This document shows positions 61,402-64,000 of a stretch of DNA of 64,000 bases, piece by piece (within the stretch, counting starts at the first letter, position 1; each line of letters starts with the position of its first letter). Position numbers and translations under genes: made by a program. The notes under the pieces were generated by a model that worked only from the letters and a program-made list of their open reading frames with translations, did not search any database and was not told the origin of the DNA. Source of the stretch: Polydactylus sextarius (taxonomy: Eukaryota > Chordata > Actinopteri > Polynemidae); NCBI GenBank assembly GCA_016801845.1, contig CM028906.1, positions 16,376,001 to 16,440,000 on the forward strand, given 5' to 3'.

Positions 61402-61680
61402 TTTACACCTGGCATTAGCATGCGTCTTGGGTGGTCTGAACACTATACCTATGTGTCTGTATGTCACGAGTGTCCAGTTGACCACTTGTGTTCAGATTTC
61501 GTTACTGCCAACGTCTCACCACTGTTACACATTTGCTATAAAAGATATGTGGTCAAATGCATCCCACACTATCTTGGCAGGAGGTTTGAGTGGTTGGATC
61601 GCAATGCATCTTGATGGTGGTTTACACTTGTATTTATTGCCGTCCACCTGTGTTCTGATCTCCAAAGACATTTGTTGATG
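61402..61680. repeat. Probable decayed interspersed repeat with two related arms
   Basis: Two diverged direct copies start TTTACACCTGGCATTA (61402-61417) and TTTACACTTGTATTTA (61621-61636). Words such as GTGGTTGGATCGCAATGCAT (61591-61610) lie between them. The pattern resembles fish repeats whose units contain TTTACACCTG...ATGCGTCT...GGATC. No ends or target duplication were resolved. Overlapping 80-codon frames have no known domain. Confidence 0.4.
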
Positions 61681-62548
61681 TAAACAAAATCAAACTGCCA
61701 ATGAGCATCAGACAGTCGCTATTACCAGAGTCATTAGGCAGAGTAAGAGAAGAACAATGTTGACGTTTCGACATCCATGCTGCTCCCTCTGGAACAGGAG
61801 CAAGAAGTGGCTGATTACACACACACACGCTCATAATTACACACATACACCAATACAAACACACACAAAGATCGTCACCCACACACAGCTATTCTCACAT
61901 TTGCGAGCGTGGTAAAACATCCACAGGCGCACTATGAAAGCTGCACAGGTGGTGCCTCTCGTATGAGGTCTGCACTCCACATCAAAAGGACACCTCTGAC
62001 ATCTCAGATCGCTCACAAATGATGATGCACAGAGATCTTTTGCCACTACAAAGGCAGAACAAAAGAACTAACATGAAAGAGAAGTCAATAAACATAAGGC
62101 GTTTAATAAAACATTTTTTTTTCTGCTGAATTCACTACAAAGATTTTCACAGTTTTTTCCTCTCAAACGACACAACAAAAAGAAAAAAAGAACTGTTGAG
62201 TCACATGATTGACTGATGAGCGTGGCAACGATCCAGTAATTTACAGTCAGGATGGGTCTGCCCTGGTTAGACTGCAGAAATATGAGGGCAAGTGAAGGCA
62301 ACATTGTGGTGTCAGTGAAATAGACACATATATGGACTCGGAGCAGATTTGTGGGTAATGTACAAACCCACATCATGTCAAATCTCTCTGCTCCGCTGTG
62401 GCTGGCACTTGAGTTTTCTCATTAGTTTAATCTCACATGCGACACATACAGCTGAAATGACACACTGTGTATTCACACATGCAACTTGTATCAAATATGT
62501 CCAGCATCAAAGTATACTGCACATAGCTTCACATGCTGTGTTGAAATG
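61681..62548. other. Unique sequence, no gene recognised
   Basis: CA-rich at about 61819-61868, otherwise unique. No coding signal. Confidence 0.5.
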
Positions 62549-62594
62549 CACATGTGCACACAAGCACACACATACACAACAGCAGCAGCAGCAG
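62549..62594. repeat. CA-rich repeat joined to five CAG units
   Basis: An interrupted CA run is followed by five CAG repeats at 62580-62594. The plus-strand frame reads through as His-Thr and then polyglutamine. Without splice or start context it is a microsatellite and not a coding polyglutamine tract. Confidence 0.85.
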
Positions 62595-63954
62595 CTGCAC
62601 AGAGAGCATGTGCCCAGTGCAGAGGCAGCTGAGTAAGTAGGAGCAGTGGCTTACAGATGTTCAGTGTCCCACAGCAGTTGTTGGAGCTACAGTGAAGTGT
62701 CAGCCCAGGAGGACGTAGAGCTGAGACTCAGCAGCATAGAAACAGAATGGAACATGAGGTCACACTCAAAGCCTTGCAGCCCACAGCACCTCAAACTCCT
62801 GGCTCTGCCAGCAGCCTGTGAACAGACATCAAGTCAACATAAGACAGAGTAGGGGGACTAGATGATGACTGATCTGAATTTCATCATCTACAGGTAGCAG
62901 GCTCACCGATGCGTAACAAGCCAAGGTATAGAGATTAAACAGTGGAACAATACCCACAAAAGAAACAGTATTTTTAAAGTACAAGACCTACTTTTTTCCA
63001 TGAGCAAAGCCAGGTTTCTGTGAACAAGTCATTTCAAACAATATTTACCTAACTTTCTTATTCAACACAGACTCACTGTTTTGTTGATATCTATTCTGCC
63101 AAGTGATTTTTATTTACTGTAGGCTGGCACGGTTTGTAGCCAACTTTACAGTTAGATCAATAGTTTTTAGTTCTGCTTGTGAAAAAAAAGACCAAAATTC
63201 AAATTTACAAGGCTTTTTATGTCCGTGCCAGCACTAAACATGTGCTAAAATTTCACAATAGCTGCATTTTCTGCAGTTAAAAGTAACCTGATGTGACATC
63301 CAGTGTGTCCACTGTAAATCTCTGCAAACACTGAGGTTTATTTGAGAGTTGAGTGACAGCAGAATTGCTCCTTTAGTTAATGGGAGGGGGAAGCTGCCTA
63401 AATGGCAGTTAACACTGACTCATTGCTTTTCCAGGTGGTCTATCCAAGGTGAAAATGGCCCTGGTCAAAGGTCAATCTACACTTTTTTTTTCCATTCTCT
63501 CTGATGTGGCACTGTAAACTGCCTGTTGTTTTGACACCTCCCAATGGTTTTCCTGTTTGAGAAAACTCTTACATTGGTGTGACCAAGTATGTCTATACTA
63601 CTTTCGGCCACAGATTCACAACCATGAATCCAAGAACAGAGAAGACAAAACCAGAAGTTACCAGTGTGTGATTTCCTCTGTGTTTCAACATTCTTGATAC
63701 TATTTCAAACAAATGATGCAATATAATTCAAAAGTTCACTTAAAGCAGTTATTTCTGATGTTTAAAATGACTAAGCTTGTTCTTCCTTTTCCTTATTTCA
63801 AACATTTATTGGGGGCGCTCTGGCTTTTTCATGTTTGCGTGTGTGCAAAAAGTATCATTGGCTGTGGAAGCGTTGTGTTTGTGTGTAGACGTTTGCGTGC
63901 GAGTCAGTGTGTGCTTAAGCCGACAGCAGGATCACACACAAACGGTAGTGTAAC
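62595..63954. other. Unique sequence, possible promoter or 5' UTR at its right end
   Basis: No gene recognised up to 63954. The last few hundred bases would be 5' UTR, promoter or intron if the start codon at 63955 is real. No TATA box is evident at a convincing distance. A CCCAAT box-like word lies at 63540-63545. Confidence 0.35.
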
Positions 63955-64000
63955 ATGAATATTCTGCTTTGCGTCTGGCTGCTGTGGTCTCCCTTGGTAT
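63955..64000 (+). CDS. Candidate start of a secreted or membrane protein (cut by window end)
   Basis: ATG at 63955 has A at position -3, a favourable start context, and an in-frame TAG at 63946-63948 just upstream, so it is the first possible start of this frame. The fifteen codons visible read MNILLCVWLLWSPLV, an uninterrupted hydrophobic core with the look of a signal peptide, still open at the window edge. No splice donor appears before the edge. The family cannot be named from fifteen residues. Chance hydrophobic starts do occur, so this is only a moderately supported call that the adjoining sequence would settle. Confidence 0.38.
   Translation, partial: MNILLCVWLLWSPLV

Noticed and set aside
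1..64000. CRISPR array, operon, integron, prophage or microRNA gene
   Set aside because: No regularly spaced unique-spacer repeats, no tightly packed frames with ribosome binding sites, and no mature microRNA sequence among those I compared by eye.

Overview
The window looks like non-coding chromosomal DNA of a teleost fish, probably a percomorph. The evidence is A+T-rich background with many long CA/GT and GA microsatellites, poly-A/poly-T runs, no bacterial-type gene packing, and remnants of fish-type repeats: a Tc1/mariner fragment, a hAT-family miniature element, a tRNA-derived SINE and a decayed percomorph-type interspersed repeat. None of the longer open frames that I read resembles a known protein family. 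Most are low-complexity translations of CA, GA or CT repeats, or frames open by chance.

Layout. Positions 1-23,800 are intergenic or intronic, with microsatellites, a long purine-rich tract (20.39-20.88 kb, followed by a C-rich stretch) and a SINE at 22.64-22.82 kb. From 23.8 to 28.1 kb lie two repeat-free blocks rich in homeodomain-, TCF/LEF- and octamer-like sites, which I read as candidate conserved enhancers. From 28 to 42 kb there is more unannotated DNA with CA arrays, a G-quadruplex motif at 34.84 kb and a weak candidate terminal exon at 40.12-40.36 kb. From 42 to 47 kb is the main transposon cluster: a truncated Tc1 element, an AACCATGAC-type degenerate repeat, and a 479-bp hAT element flanked by a perfect 8-bp target duplication. 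From 49.8 to 51.3 kb is a second set of enhancer-like blocks, followed by a short G+C-rich patch. From 53 to 61.7 kb there are further decayed repeats: a percomorph-type repeat, a possible solo LTR, a terminal-inverted-repeat element with a CTCF-like site, and a repeat with two diverged arms.

The only protein start I regard as plausible is at the extreme right edge (63,955 to beyond the window). It is an ATG preceded by an in-frame stop and followed by a strongly hydrophobic stretch like a signal peptide. If real, much of the window would be upstream regulatory territory of a secreted or membrane protein gene. Four CTCF-like sites (one plus-strand at 25.3 kb; three minus-strand at 38.5, 49.3 and 60.0 kb) have the convergent orientation expected of loop anchors. 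No RNA gene, CRISPR array, operon or convincing new biological system was found. Family names rest on recognition by eye, not on a search.
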